Both the position numbers and the translations under genes were made by a program. This document shows, piece by piece, positions 46,691 to 59,530 of a stretch of DNA of 64,000 nt (positions are counted from its first letter, which is position 1; each line of letters opens with the position of its first letter). The notes below the pieces were generated by a model. It ran no database searches, was not told the origin of the DNA, and worked only from the letters and a program-made list of their open reading frames with translations. The stretch is taken from positions 647,780,920 to 647,844,919 of the forward strand of contig NC_081405.1 in NCBI RefSeq assembly GCF_030272615.1, given 5' to 3'. This DNA is from Cryptomeria japonica. Its lineage: Eukaryota > Streptophyta > Pinopsida > Cupressales > Cupressaceae.

Positions 46691-49600
46691 ATGAAAATCC
46701 TTTCTTGGAATGTTGGGGGTCTCAATGCCCCTAACAAACAGGGAGTGATTAGGAGAAGGATTCTCTTGGTCAGTGAAGATGTCACCCAACAATATCTTTT
46801 AGTTTGGGAATCAATTCTCTATTTCAAGCTTCTCTTCAAACCTCAGTTGCATAAGAAGGGGCTTCATGGGGTCTAATGATAATGTGGCAACCTTCTCAAG
46901 TTCAAGTGGAAGGAGTTTCTTCTAACATAAATTGGCTACTAGTAAAGATCACACACTTGCAAACAAACACATCCTTCTTTATCATCAATATTTATGGACC
47001 AACATCTTCTCAACAGGAGACACCTTTGGTTAACTCTTGATAGGGTCATTTCCCAACTCTTGGACAATCAACTCATCATAGGAGGAGACTTTAATGTTGT
47101 TAGGAATTTTTCAGATAAAAGGGGAGGCATTATCAGGCTAGGCAGATCTCAACAAGATTTTAACGACTGGATTGATAGGAATGGGCTTTTGGACATTGAT
47201 TCTAGAGATAGTTCTTTTACATGGACAAATAGGAGAAAAGGTTTTAGCAACATTTCAGAAAAAATTGATAAATTTTTCTGGAAGGGGGATCTTAGTTCCT
47301 TCCCTTTCTCTTTGGAGTGCTCGGTCCTAGCTTGCTGAGGATTTGATCACTTTCCCATTATGTTATCCCTTCAAGGGGTCTCAGATAACTTGGAATATCC
47401 CTTCAGATTTGATAATATGTGGACGAAAGATCCAAACTTTCTAACCTTGATAGAAGCTTGATGGAAAGAAGAAACATTTGAAGCCTCCAAACTTTACTGC
47501 TTCATTTCAAAGCTAAAGTATGTCAAGGAGAAGTTGTTGCAATGGAATTTTGAGCACTTAAAAAACATATTCTCTAGCAAAAAAATCTTTAGAGGATAGG
47601 CTAGCTGATGTAAATGTAAAAATTATCTCAGAAGGCATGTATCAAGATAACTTTGATCAAGAAAAGAGGTTGCTCATGAAGTATGAGGATATTCTATCTA
47701 AACAAGAAATTTTTTGGAAGCAGAAGTCTAGAGAAAATTGGCTTCAGATGGGTGATAAAAATACCAAGCTCTTCCATAATGTGATGAAAATTCACAAAAA
47801 CATGAAGAGGATCTCAAAGATGGATTTTAATCAGAACCAATCTATAGTGGACCATGAAGGGATTAAGAGAGAAATAGCCTTATATTACTCAAGGATACTA
47901 AACAATGGAGATGGTTCCCATCTTACAGAGTAGAGAAACTTTCTGGCCTTGATTCCAAAGATCATTTCAGATGAACAAAATATGAAACTTAATGAGAGCT
48001 TCTCATTGGAGGAAGTAAATCAAGCACTTAATCAACTCCCCTCGGGTTAGGCTCCTTGTCTAGATGGCTTCCCTACAGAATTTTTCAAGAAATGTTGGCA
48101 AATTTTTGGACAAGATTTAGTTGAGGCTCTAGAATTGGCAAGAAGATTAGGCAATCTTCTTAAAGAAATCAACAATATGTTTATAGCCCTTATTCCAAAA
48201 AAGGAGAAAGCATCTAAACTAGGGGATTTTAGGTCCATTTCACTCTGCAATACAGTTTACAAAATTCTCTCAAAGGTTATGACAAACAGAATGAAACCCC
48301 TTATGGCTTGCATTATATCGGAAGAACGGACGAGATTTGTCCTTGGCCGCTCAATTCTAGATGGTATTGTTGCCCAAGAAGCTATCCACACTCTCCAAAA
48401 CATGAAGAGACCATGTATGATTGCCAAATTGCATATTTAAAAGGGTTATGATAATGTGGATTGGTGGTTCTTATGCAAAATTATGTAGGATTTTGGTTTT
48501 CATAAAAAATGGTTCAATTAGACATTTGAATGCATTTCCATGCCCAAATTCTCAATCTTAGTAAATGGGAAGCCAATTGGTTTTTTCTCTTCATCAAGGG
48601 GCATTTGGTAGGGAGATCCAATTTCCCTATTTCTTTACATCATCATGGTTGAAGCTCTAGGGAGGGCTATCAAATCAAAACAATCCAACAACCTCTTGTA
48701 AGGAGTGAAAATAACTAAAAACTTTGTAGTCACTCATCAACAATGTAGATGATAACCTCTTGCTGGGTGCAGCTAAGATCAAGGAAGCAACCCAGTTTGA
48801 AAATGCTTCTGGAAACTTTTGGGAAGGCCTTAGGTCAAATTATCAACAAAGAGAAATCATTTCTTTTCTTTTTCTCCACCCTTGTCCCCTTAGAGGTAAA
48901 GATCCAAAGAATCTTGAACTACAAAATAGGCAATCTTCCCTGTATTCACCTGGGCATTCCAATTGATAGAGGATTGAGGAACTCAAAACTTTGGGATCCT
49001 CTAAAGATAAAGATGGATTAGAATATCCTTGGAAAGGGAAATGGCTTTCATGGGTTGGTAGACTGGTAATGCTCCAAGCAGTTATTTTTCACTCGTCATC
49101 TACCTTTTATCCTATTTATCCCTCACTGTTGGTGTAAATTCCTTCATCATCAAAAAGATAAAAAACTTCTTCTAGCAAAACACTGAAGAAAAATAGAAAA
49201 TTGCTTTAATTGCTTGTGATAAAATCATCAAACCCAAGTCCATGGGGGGTCTAGGAATCAAAAAGCTTCATTTGTAGAACAAAGCCTTGGGAGCTAAACT
49301 AGTATGGAATATCATTAAAGAACCCAAAGCAATATGGGTGAGGATGATGGAAAAAAATATCTTATAGATGGAGAATCCCAGAACCTCCTAAGATCTAATT
49401 CCCATCCAAAGGGATCTAGGACTTGGAATTTCATTGTCACATGCAAAAATTTAATTGCAAACTCCATGTCTTGGGACATCCACAATTGATCTTGTAGCCT
49501 CTTTTGGGAAGACTCTTGGGGAGGATACCCAAGCATTGACAACTCACTCAATATTCCAACAGCGAAGCAATGGCTCCAACAACATTGGGGACCTCCAGTT

Positions 49601-50843
49601 AGTGATTACTTGGTTTTGGATAGGGCTACTAGCATGGAAGGTTAGAGTTGGAAGCAATTGGAGGGACTACCTATTCCTATTGTTGAAATTAACTAGCTAT
49701 CAGACCTCATTAGAGAAAGAAATATAAATCCCAGAAGAGGGATTGATTCTCTAATGGGATTTTTCTAGAACAGGGCAATATAATGCTAAAGATGGTTATA
49801 GGATTCTATCAGGCTTTGGGAATCAAGAAGAACAAGTTATCCCACAAAAACTCTTTTGGAGCAGCAAGAACATCCCAAAGGCAGGTATCTTTGCATGGCT
49901 GGCATTCAAAAAGAAGATCCTCAAAGCAGAAATATTCACTAAAATGGTCTATGAAGGGCCCTCAAGATGCATCTTGTGCAAAGCTCAAGCAAAAACAATT
50001 GATAATCTCCTTTTAAACTGCCCATTTGCTTCACAATGTTGGCGTTGGCTATGCGCAAAACTTGATTGGATAGTGGCTCTTCCTAATGATATAGTCACAC
50101 TCTTTCAATGTTGGCCACAACCTCCCAAGGGAAGCACCATAAGTCAGATTCTGGAAACATCTCCTTCTTGCCTTGTTTGGGAAATATGGAAAGAAAGGAA
50201 TCAGAGGCTTTTTGATGACAAAGCAAGAAGATTTGAATTAGTCTTATCCTTAATTGAATCATCAATTGTCGAGATAGTAAACTGCAAACTAGCCTTTTCA
50301 AAAGACTCTAGCAAAATGTTTTCTTCTTCGGATGATAGTATAAGAAACAATTGGCATGGAATCAAGATTCCTCCTACCTTTGGGAAAAAATCTAGTACAA
50401 GAAAGGATGTTATATGGTCTCCTCCAAAGCAGGGTGCTTCAAGTTAAACTTTGATGGATCCTTGAAAGGAAACCTAGGGGCTTTAGGTATAGGATATGTG
50501 ATAAGAGATCATATAGGAACAATAATTGGCCAAGATGGCTATGCCACTGCCACTAGATACTAATAATATAGAACAGTTTAAAGCCTTGCTTCTAGGTTTA
50601 ATTTTTTTTCACAAACATGGGATAAGAAACCTCATAGTTGAGGGAGACTCAGAGATAGCAATTAATGCAAGTAAAATACTGGATAGCATTATAGAGATTT
50701 TGATCAAGCTAGAACAATATGAGGCTAAACATGTCCATAAAGAGGCTAACACAAAAGCAGATTTTCTCTCAAAAATTGCACCAGAAGGCATTTCTCTACA
50801 TTGGTGGGAGGAGGATGGCAATAATCATGGTTTAGGTTACTAA
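46691..50843 (+). pseudogene. LINE ORF2: endonuclease, reverse transcriptase, RNase H
   Basis: Endonuclease: MKILSWNVGGLNAPNKQGVI at 46691, then IIGGDFNVVRNFSDKRGG and SSFTWTNRRKGF. RT: ENWLQMGDKNTKLFHNVMK, LIPKKEKASKLGDFRSISLC, ILDGIVAQEAIHTLQ, a GDPISLFLYIIMVEALGRAI block, and the catalytic box as NVDDNLLLGAAKIKEA (usual FADDTLL). A zinc-binding segment near 49940-50060 has CILCKAQAKTIDNLLLNCPF and SQCWRWLC. The RNase H at 50440-50843 has FDGSLKGN and IVEGDSEIAINA. At least ten stops or frameshifts break the ORF, and it is clearly inactive. This enzyme would nick the target and copy LINE RNA in place. Confidence 0.92.
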
Positions 50844-52483
50844 GAGTAAATCATCATTTCTTAGCAGTGGAATTTGGATCCCACACGTCAAATGTACTCC
50901 TCTTCAATGTGAATACATAAGTTTTTGACCTCAATGACCTTCTTTTCAAATTCAATTTTTTTCTGCCATCTTTTTCCTAAGTGAGCTTGCCACATCACCT
51001 ATGGCATCATTTTGGGTTGGTCTTTGTAAAAGAAAATTTTTCCCTCTTCCATCTTGAAAAGATAGCCTGCAGATCATCGTCATTGCAAGTACGAGGCATG
51101 CTTTATCTGTGGGGATGAGCTCATAATTTCCAGCCTCAATATTTGGCATGATGAAAGACAGATGTTCCTTGCCACCTTTGCAGGAGAGTTTAATGCAAGG
51201 CATTTTGCATTAAATTCACTTTGAAGCCAGCACTTAGTAGTTTTAATTTGGATTTCTTCTCAATATTATCAATTTGGTTTCTCTCTGCAACACTCTTCAC
51301 AAAATCTTAACCTACCTTATAGATTTTAAGGGATGTCTGGAGAGGAGCCTTTTGGATTTAATATGAGTGTTTTCCCAAGACCAATTTCATGCTTCAGAGC
51401 AGATACCCCCATCTCACTCTTAGCTTCAACCCACCAAGTTTCTTTCAAACAAATCATAGACCTGAGATTGAAGAGGCTCCTCTTAGTTCCAGAGCCAACA
51501 ATTATCATGGCGGTTAAGCTCATTCTAGGGAGCAAGCATATTAGCAGAGATGAATACCCTTGAGACAATACAAATATTTCATCTCGGTTTGTTGCCTCCC
51601 TGATGGACCTCAACTTGAAAAATAGAGAGTTTGGAAACTTACTAGAAAACTCTTCCCAGTAGACATCTTTCTTGAATTGCAATAAATTATAAACAAAACA
51701 TGATATGACTCTTGTGCTCCACATCTAAGTGAGAGAATTCTTTTCAATGTCCCAGGAGAGTTGATAAAATTTTATCCATTTTTGCTAGACCTGACAGGAA
51801 AGGACCTTCAAAAACACAGATCCTTTGCCACCATGGCCCTAAGGTTTCTAAAATGGAGGTTTCTAGGTGATAATCTGGAGGAAATGAGCAAAGAAGAATA
51901 ATTCCTGAACTTTGTTAGACTCAATGGTGTTCTACCATCCAAAACAGAAGTGGAGGATTCCCATACAAAGCAGAGGAGGCATGGCTATGGACAAGGGACT
52001 GACTGTGCTACTAGAAGAGGAAGGGGCCAACCTCCACGAAGGGGACATGGAAGAGTTTGTTCTCCAATGCCTCCCCTCATGCCTCAGGGAGAGGATTCAA
52101 CAGATAGGTTTTTTCTAGTCTGTTTATTTTTTAGGCCCGTTACAGAGGACATAGTTGGCTCTTCGTTCGATTTTCTCTATTTAATCTAAATCATCTAAAT
52201 GAAACTATAACAATGTCTCAGACTTATAAATTTTGTTAAAGCTTTTATAGTTTTCATCTGAAAAGGATAAATGTTTTGTAATCAACAGCTAAACCTACTT
52301 TGAGTTTAGATAAATTCAGGGGTATGAATGTGGTTTTTTCCTTCTATTCATGCTCATGGACATAACTTTATATCCACAGTTTTTATGACCTACTGGGTCA
52401 TTGTAGAAATCTATGGTTTCTTTTGTAAATTTTCTTTAAAATCAATATATTATCCTGGTTTTGCCTATTATTGACCCAAAGAA
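50844..52483 (+). other. LINE 3' region, with an unexplained minus-strand open stretch
   Basis: Follows the RNase H stop and ends at the right target duplicate. On the plus strand, 51912-52190 reads Gly/Arg-rich pieces (TRRGRGQPPRRGHGR) in one frame. On the minus strand, 51724-51326 (132 codons, YWEEFSSKFPNSLFFKLRS) and 51203-50952 (83 codons) are open. I cannot say whether these are remnants of another element in antisense. No obvious poly(A), only CCAAAGAA before the duplicate. Confidence 0.5.
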
Positions 52484-52499
52484 AGATTGACATTGAATT
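52484..52499. other. Right LINE target-site duplicate
   Basis: AGATTGACATTGAATT, matching 30271-30286 except for one C/T change. Confidence 0.85.
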
Positions 52500-53659
52500 C
52501 TACAGTGTAACATAGAGTAACTAAAGCTTTCAAATTATTGGCAAGGTTTAAGAAAAACATTCATATAAGTTACCAAAGTAGTCAGAGATGAGCTTTCCAT
52601 TGGAAAACCTTCATGTGGGAATGTGATCTATGAAATCTCTTCCATATGGAGGAAAATCTGCCCTAATTATTGTAGTGATAAAATCTTTATTCCTTGTATC
52701 CCCATAAGAGTCTCCAAACATAAAAATAGCAAACACTTTCTACCCTCCAACAAACAAAATGTAATTACATTTCTGAGCTATTATGATGATCAAATTGAAA
52801 AATACAAAGAACAAAGTGAGAGATACTAGCCTTGATTTCATTACTACTAAATATGTGCAATCTTTGAATTGTAGTATAAAATTTAAGTCGACCATTTTTT
52901 TAGGTTAACCACCAAAAAGGGAAGGCATGAAAAAACTTCCACAAGGCTTCCTTTTGTATTATTTGTCATTCACCTAGCTTTAGGCAAATTCATGGTGGAG
53001 TGGGTGACAAATTTAACGAATGAATAATGAATCTTTGTGAAGGCTATGGATGAATTATTACAGTTTGGGTTGTTATTCTACATGAAATAAGATTTGATTT
53101 CTGATGGATTCATTCAGAATCTATCAATTGCTAGAAATGAATATTGAAAATTTAATATATTTTAATATTAATAAATATATTTTTTAGGATATTCGTCATT
53201 AGTTTAAGAAATTAATTATAATTTTTTTAATTATATTGAGAGACATACTTAAGATATCTATGTTTAGTTTGAAAAATTTATGAGACTAAGTTTATTATTG
53301 AGGATTGATTTGAGAATTTGGGCCTGAGGAGGTGCCAATTAATTCATTGTAGAGAAGTCAAATAATACATTTTGAAACTAAGGTTGAGAAGCAATAAGAT
53401 GCACACATTGAAGAAAGTAATATTTCATCAATAGATTGAGAGGAGGAAGATGAATTAGGTGAAAGACCTAAGTAGGTTAAGCATACAAAGAAATGAATAG
53501 AACTCTTTAATCCTTCCTTGAAATGATTTACGAGATGATAGAGCCTAATGGATAGCTATACTTCACTAGATTTCAATTGTGTATTTTCTTTGTCATGAAT
53601 TGATGATAAGTTCTGATATATATTTTTTTAAAACATCTCTTTTTATGTGAATGATTCTC
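52500..53659. other. AT-rich stretch, no supported gene
   Basis: Presumably resumes GDSL intron sequence after the LINE. The 68-codon frame at 52623-52829 matches nothing I know. A 28-bp sequence at 52989-53016 is repeated at 55761-55788. Confidence 0.5.
52989..53016. repeat. 28-bp direct repeat, left copy
   Basis: TTCATGGTGGAGTGGGTGAC followed by AAATTTAA; identical to 55761-55788. The two copies bracket 2.7 kb that contains the copia relic. Confidence 0.85.
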
Positions 53660-54720
53660 AGATGGAGGACGCGTAGGTGGGAGTGATGGCCTTATATGAA
53701 CGTGGCACTTGGTATTTTGTGAATTTGCATGAGTGAAGAAAAACCATGGTTACAAGTGGGTGTATAATTTTTTTTGGATCAAATAGTTGGTTAAAGAAGT
53801 AAAAGATTGTATCGATGGCCAAGGGATGCTCCCATATAGAGGTAGTTAATTTTTTTTATATATTCTCTCTTGCATGTAAATTGTTTTCTATTATATTCTT
53901 ATCTTCTATTGTTGTTGGAGTACAAAACAAAGAATATTAAAACTCCTTTCTTCCATAAGAATTTTTTAAGAGAAAAAATAGATGCAATAGCTATATGGAT
54001 TTGAGGTAAAAAGGAAATAATATTTGTTATAGGATGAAATGGTCAGTATATAAATTGAAACAATTGTTCTAGATGTGGTATTGAAGAGTTTATATTTTGC
54101 ATTGAATTTTTGTATAGATAGAAGTGAAGTATAGCATTGTGTTCATATTAAATATATTCATAACTAGATTCTAATCATTGTCTTCTATGTTTAATAAAAT
54201 GTTATTTCTTCATTTAACAACAAGATGATGTTTAAGGAGTTTAAAAACTCGGACTTCTAACATATTTAACATGAATAATTTAGAAGTAGGGAACCAATTT
54301 TTTTAATAAATAATAGTAGGATGAATTGTCAAAAATAATTATATTGACATTTGATGGTTTGTAGTGCATGATTTTGAGTGATTATTCCTTTACCTATTAG
54401 CACTAAATTTTCATTGATTATTTATAATAATTTTTGGAATATGTGTAATGTGCCTTATAATAATGTTGCCAATATCTTGACGTGGTGTGTACTGCACTAG
54501 ACATTGCTCAAGAAGTGAGAATTCTTGACAAGTTTATCTCAATTCCTCACAGAGAGCATTGGACTTGTGTTAAGAGGGTATCTGGATAATTATTTGAATA
54601 TTGCTTATGTTATCATGATTGTAAAGATGTGAACAAGATATTAGAAATATATGACTTTTTTGTAGATTGTGTAGATGATGTAGATAAATGGAAGGAATGT
54701 TAGTCACTACGAGTTTTCTC
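53660..54720 (+). pseudogene. Very decayed Ty1/copia pol relic
   Basis: Scattered fragments in order match copia RT. MALYERGTWYFVNLHE near 53676 resembles the region before WVxxxK. VYKLKQLF with MWY follows near 54035, then LDKFISIPHREHWTCVKRV near 54515-54570 (usual RFMxxPxxEHWxAVKRV). YVDCVDDVDKW near 54665 corresponds to the RNase H YxDADWAGDxDxR region. There are many stops. No LTRs identified. Confidence 0.6.
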
Positions 54721-56470
54721 TATTTGATGGCATTGTTAGATAAATAGGAGACAAACCATGATTTATTTTTCCATTATTAAAGAAAACTAGATGTTTTTTA
54801 CACATATTTTGGTGTGTTCTATATGGTTATGTCCTTCATTATCTGGTAACTTTTATTATTTGAATCAACAATTAGTTCTTTTGGATACTTTGTTATTTTA
54901 TGAATCATATTGTGCATGTAAATAGTATATGAGGATTAAATTGATAGGGTGATTATTCGTTTGATGATATTCATTTCCGTTAGTATGTGAAGTTGTCTGA
55001 CTTTATATATTTTCTGGAGTTTGTCATTTGAATGCTGATTTAGTAATATTGATTATATTGGGTTATGAAATTCTAACCGTATGGACCATTCAATTGTTAT
55101 TGTATTGAATTCATTGTTTATTTCCTTGTTCCCCTAATCTATCTTTTGCTGTTTATTTTTGAGAGATTCTAAATCAGAAAATACAAAAAAAATTAGGTAA
55201 TTTGTAATTGTTCCAACCGGCAAGCTCCTTGACAAGTACAATCACATCAACCACAAGAGTCAATTTGATTACAAGAAGTTTTGTTTAAGATATATAAAGT
55301 GGGCTTAATGGCATCTTATGATGAAATATAAGATGTGTCAATGTATAAGAGGATTTAATTTTTAGTTTGGAGAGCACTCTCATGTAGCTGGCTGTGGTAA
55401 TTTTTACCATCATATTTTGAGATCATATATGACTTATTGTATTGTTTTATGATGGTATTTGAGCCTCCTTGTGTCTTTATTTTGAGGGCTTCTTAAGAAT
55501 GAAGTATGGAATAGATATTCTTATGTTATCATAATGTTGTCAAATTGAAAAAGATTGTATAATTTTTTATTGATATATTTATTTTTACTTTTTCAATACA
55601 GATTCAATGTATCATTGACGATAGATTTTTTTCTCAAAATATTTGCTCTACATATATTCAATGTCACAAGTGCTTTGTATTTTCTTTTTTGACCTTGTGT
55701 ACCAAGCAAGACAATCAACTCAACTGTTTTGACGGCATTGAAGGCCTGAAATATTTAATTTTCATGGTGGAGTGGGTGACAAATTTAAGTGAGCAAGGAG
55801 TAGAAGCTGTGGACATGTCGGCTCAAATGTTTTTTTTCTTTCTGTACTTGGGGAAAAATAGTCTATTACTTCCAGAAATATGGTTTTAAATAAATTCGGT
55901 AAAATAATGTTCGACTGTCCTCCCTCGCATGGAAAGATACCGTAGTTCATAAATCGTATTAAAGATGACAGTTCACGTTCAGAACCCTTCAACATCGCAT
56001 TTAAAAATATCAGCAATCCAAAGATTTGTCTGGTCACAATTCCTTTTCACTTTATATAACTTTTTAATAATGGAAACAAAATTTATGTCAAAATGAAAGA
56101 AAAGCAATTTAAAATTGCTTTAAGCTTTTTGAAATAGTTTAATAGTTGATTTCTTTGCTGATTAAGAAAATAAACATTACTGACAAACATCAAAGTAAAG
56201 AGAAATGCCACATAAAGTAGAGTACTTCGAGCCATGATTCAAATCAAGAATTGAACAGTTCATATATAATGAAAGTGAATAGTATTTTTTAAGGTTTGTA
56301 AATGAATCAAAGGTAGGGTGCGGGAGAGCGAGTGGCATAAGGGCAATAGGGTTGGGATAAATCATTTTAAAATGACAATGGATATATGAAAGCATGATAA
56401 ATTAAATATAAAGTATGAGCATGTTCTTTAAAATTTAGAAATTTAAAAAAATTAGAGATACATATCTAAA
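54721..56470. other. AT-rich stretch, no supported gene
   Basis: Apart from the 28-bp repeat copy, I see no domain, no LTR pair and no RNA gene. Short open frames (for example 55762-56037 minus) lack recognisable features. Confidence 0.5.
55761..55788. repeat. 28-bp direct repeat, right copy
   Basis: Identical to 52989-53016. Flanks beyond the 28 bases are unrelated, so it may be an insertion-site duplicate or an internal repeat. Confidence 0.85.
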
Positions 56471-56475
56471 ATATT

Positions 56476-57260
56476 TTATCTTCTGCAATTAATATGTACG
56501 AATCCGATGAGAGGTTGTTGGAACTGCCATAAAGAGGCATGGTGTCCATACGCATAAAGGAAAAACAGACCCTCAAAATAATTAATTTGACTGATGTATG
56601 TCTGTTGGACCATGTTGAGTAAGGCTTGGTTGTCCATCGAAGCATAGAATAATACAAAATCGTCAGGAGGAAGGAATGACGCTAGTATGGCGGCCACCAC
56701 GGGAAGGTATGGCAACCCATAATTTTTGTCAGCATAATAGATTTGCTTAGTTAATTTCCAAGTTGGACACCGGTGCCCAACGGCAAGGTATGCACAAACT
56801 GAAATTGGTGAGAAGGCTCGGAGCACTTCCAAGAATGGCTGGTGCAAAGCCAAATTCCACAGTTTTGCCAGCGTCCTGCCTATGCCGAATGGAAGCCTTC
56901 TTAACAAATCCATTTAGTGATTGAAGTGAACACTTTTTCACAATCTATAATGTTTCTTACTGTTCTTTCTGGATTCGATTGTGTTGATGTTTCAGATCAC
57001 ACTCTGTGAACCATCATCAGGATCATAGAGAGCTCAAGGATTAGAATGATCCTGATGATGATTCATGGTTCAGAGAGTGTGATCTGAAATGTCGATGCTA
57101 AAAATACAAACACAATCAAATCCAGAAAGAACAGTGAAATCCATTTAGTACACTTCCTGCAATCATGGCAACCATGAGACCACATTTCTCTTTGAGATCC
57201 TGGCATGAAGTTCACATGCTTAGTCTCTGCTTCCACATTGTGTGTACAGGTCTACCAGGG
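56476..57260 (-). pseudogene. PPR-like pseudogene split by an insertion
   Basis: The minus strand at 57258-57137 reads TTLVDLYTQCGSRD, stop, ACELHARISKRNVVSW and, after a 1-base shift, AMIAGSVLNGF. This is close to plant PPR repeats (ALVDMYAKCGSIEDA, RNVVSWNAMIAGYxQNGF). After the insertion at 56919-57136 it resumes with NGFVKKA and a less certain PPR-like stretch (QDAGKTVEFGFAPAILGSAP). The farther part, open to 56476, I cannot match confidently. PPR proteins bind organelle RNA. The fragment is short and broken. Confidence 0.5.
56919..57136. mobile_element. 218-bp hairpin-forming insertion with 13-bp duplicates
   Basis: AAATCCATTTAGT occurs on both sides (56906-56918 and 57137-57149), and the PPR-like frame joins across it. 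Inside are inverted arms at about 56958-57028 and 57048-57136. They share CTGTTCTTTCTGGATT, GATTGTGTT, TTTCAGATCACACTCT and ATCATCAGGATCAT with a few indels, around a loop of about 19 bases. It could be a fold-back element, a SINE-like insertion or a MITE; no poly(A) or known ends seen. Confidence 0.65.
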
Positions 57261-59530
57261 TGGTTGCAACGATAATGTTCCCCTAGTTTCCATTTTGTCA
57301 TAAGCAGGGAGGATGCAGGCTAGACCACATTAAAAGAGGAAGGAGTGGTGCTGGAAAATAAATATGGGCAACGACAGAGTGAGGAATAGAGAGCATGAAA
57401 AAAGGAGAATGGGAAACTTCCCACTACGAAGTTACATTCAACAGTGATGTTGGGCCTGTTATTTACAAGATTTTGTTGAGGAAAACAATAGATGCAGTGA
57501 AGAAACTCTATGGCAAGATAGAGCTGGACAATAAGGTGGCAGAGCCAAGAGTTCTTTTATAGACAATGGAATTTTGCTGAGCAGTCACCGGGAGAGACTT
57601 GATTTAATGCCTACATCAGGACTTGGATACCTTAATCTCTTCAAGTTCAAAATAATAAAAGTTGTCGTTGCTGTTCATAATCAGTTTTATGGTGGAAATA
57701 TTTACTGTTCATAATTCTGTGTATAAAGTGGCTCTACTGTAAGTGTTTTTATTTTTCATTGTTGATATAACTTTGTCATTATTTCCATCTCATACTATTT
57801 AAAATCTTCAAATTTGGCCTTACACCTGCAACTGCATTTCCTATCACTTTCCAAATCTTTTCAATAATCTGTTTTGTGCATTTAAAATACCAGGGTACCA
57901 TGCTTCTTGAGACGTTCTGTCAAAAGTTCACGTCTTTTTTATGTCTCCACATCTTGTTCTTACTATTGAAATACGAGAGTGAGTTTGAAGGCATGAAATT
58001 GTGAAGAATTATGAGATGTATTTTACAAAGTTTGTGAAGGAGCATTTAATAAATCTAACATATGATGGAGATCTTGCCGCTAATATTCACTATATGTGAG
58101 GATGCCACTGTCAATTGTAGATATAGCGTAGTAAAATGATAAGTCTATTATTTTTTTCTATCTATCTATTTATATATATATCTTACTATGTGCGAAGAAA
58201 TAAATAGAGGAAAAGTAGACTCATTTAAACATGGCAAACCACTTATTTCAGATCGATTCAGAAGGTGTATCACAATAGTTGGTGTTGATTAAAGAAAATG
58301 GGCAGCAGTTCAGGTTACAATAAACTAGATAGAGGAACTATCATGGAACCAAGGAAGGATGTTATGATTGTGTAGGAATCATAACCTAGACAAAGCAAAT
58401 GGGTGGTTTGATTAAATGCCTTCAAGAAATGGTATCTTGAGTAATGTCACGAGGTTAAAGTATGTTCCAAATTGACTATAAAAGAAAGGTTCTAGAAAAT
58501 TGTAATGAGAAAAGAAATAAAATTAATCCCTTGTTGATTGCACTTAAACTAGAGTTGATAAGAGAGCATCACACTCAAAATAATCATGGTTAAACGGAAT
58601 TTTAATTAGAGATTATAAATGGCAAGCACAACCTCATTTGTAAGTTCATGAGTAAATATATTTATATCGCAACTCTATGGAATATGAATGTTAGAATGCA
58701 ATGCCCTCTAAACATCCAAATGACATTATCTTGTTTAATAGCTATTCGAATTCGAGACTTGTAATTGATAGCTAATATTGTACGTGATAAGGATTTTATT
58801 AAAGAAAATATTATTAATTTAAGGGCTTTGTAGAGATAAGAGATAACAAATTACAATCATAGAGTATAGAATCATTTAGTAACTTATAGTGACCATCAAG
58901 ATCGTATTTAGTTATGAGTACCGGGTGCAATTATTTTCGAGTAAAAACAAACTACATAAGATAAAAAAATTAGAAGACTAAGAATATTATTATTCATATT
59001 ATTGAATGTACATCTTCATGCAATGATATAAAGGATATAGTGTTGTTATATGATTTTGGGTATGACTTAGGCACTAATTATGTCAATTGGAGTATTAAGG
59101 GACCTAAACTCTATAATGTGGTGCCTAATGGGTTTTGTTCATTCTTTCGAACTAGTCAATTTAATTGTATTGGGCTTGCATTAGGATATATATCTTTTGG
59201 GATGTTGTAATTATGATCAAAATAATATAGTTCTCACTTGTGTCCCCATTATGGAATGTTGTCTTGGTTCAGGAATAAGTGTAGTTTATGTAAACAAAGA
59301 GAATCAAGAGATCAACCCAACCCCTATGTCAAGAAGGTGAACCTATAATAGGTTAGTGATATTCATGTTGAATAATGGGATGAGGTTTAAGTTTAAGATA
59401 ATGATCTATGTGGATGGAAGAGTTATGGTATGAGTTGCCAATGGTGAACTTACTTATGATTACCCTATTACTATTACCTACTATTATTTGAAGGGAAACA
59501 TTAACAATATTTGGGTTATTGGAACCAGAG
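57261..59530. other. AT-rich stretch, no supported gene
   Basis: No reading frame, domain or repeat structure recognised. Confidence 0.5.

Larger units (their letters stand above)
30287..52483 (+). mobile_element. L1-type LINE, near full length, with two nested LTR elements
   Basis: A 16-bp target duplication brackets the insertion. Removing the two LTR elements (30769-38310 and 38657-45237) leaves about 8 kb, in the range of plant L1 LINEs. Parts in order are ORF1 pieces, an apurinic-like endonuclease, reverse transcriptase, a zinc-binding segment, RNase H and a long 3' region. It sits in the intron upstream of GDSL exon 2, opposite to that gene's direction. All reading frames are broken. 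Confidence 0.85.

Noticed and set aside
52623-52829. 68-codon plus-strand frame
   Set aside because: No recognisable domain or repeat; length expected by chance in such DNA.
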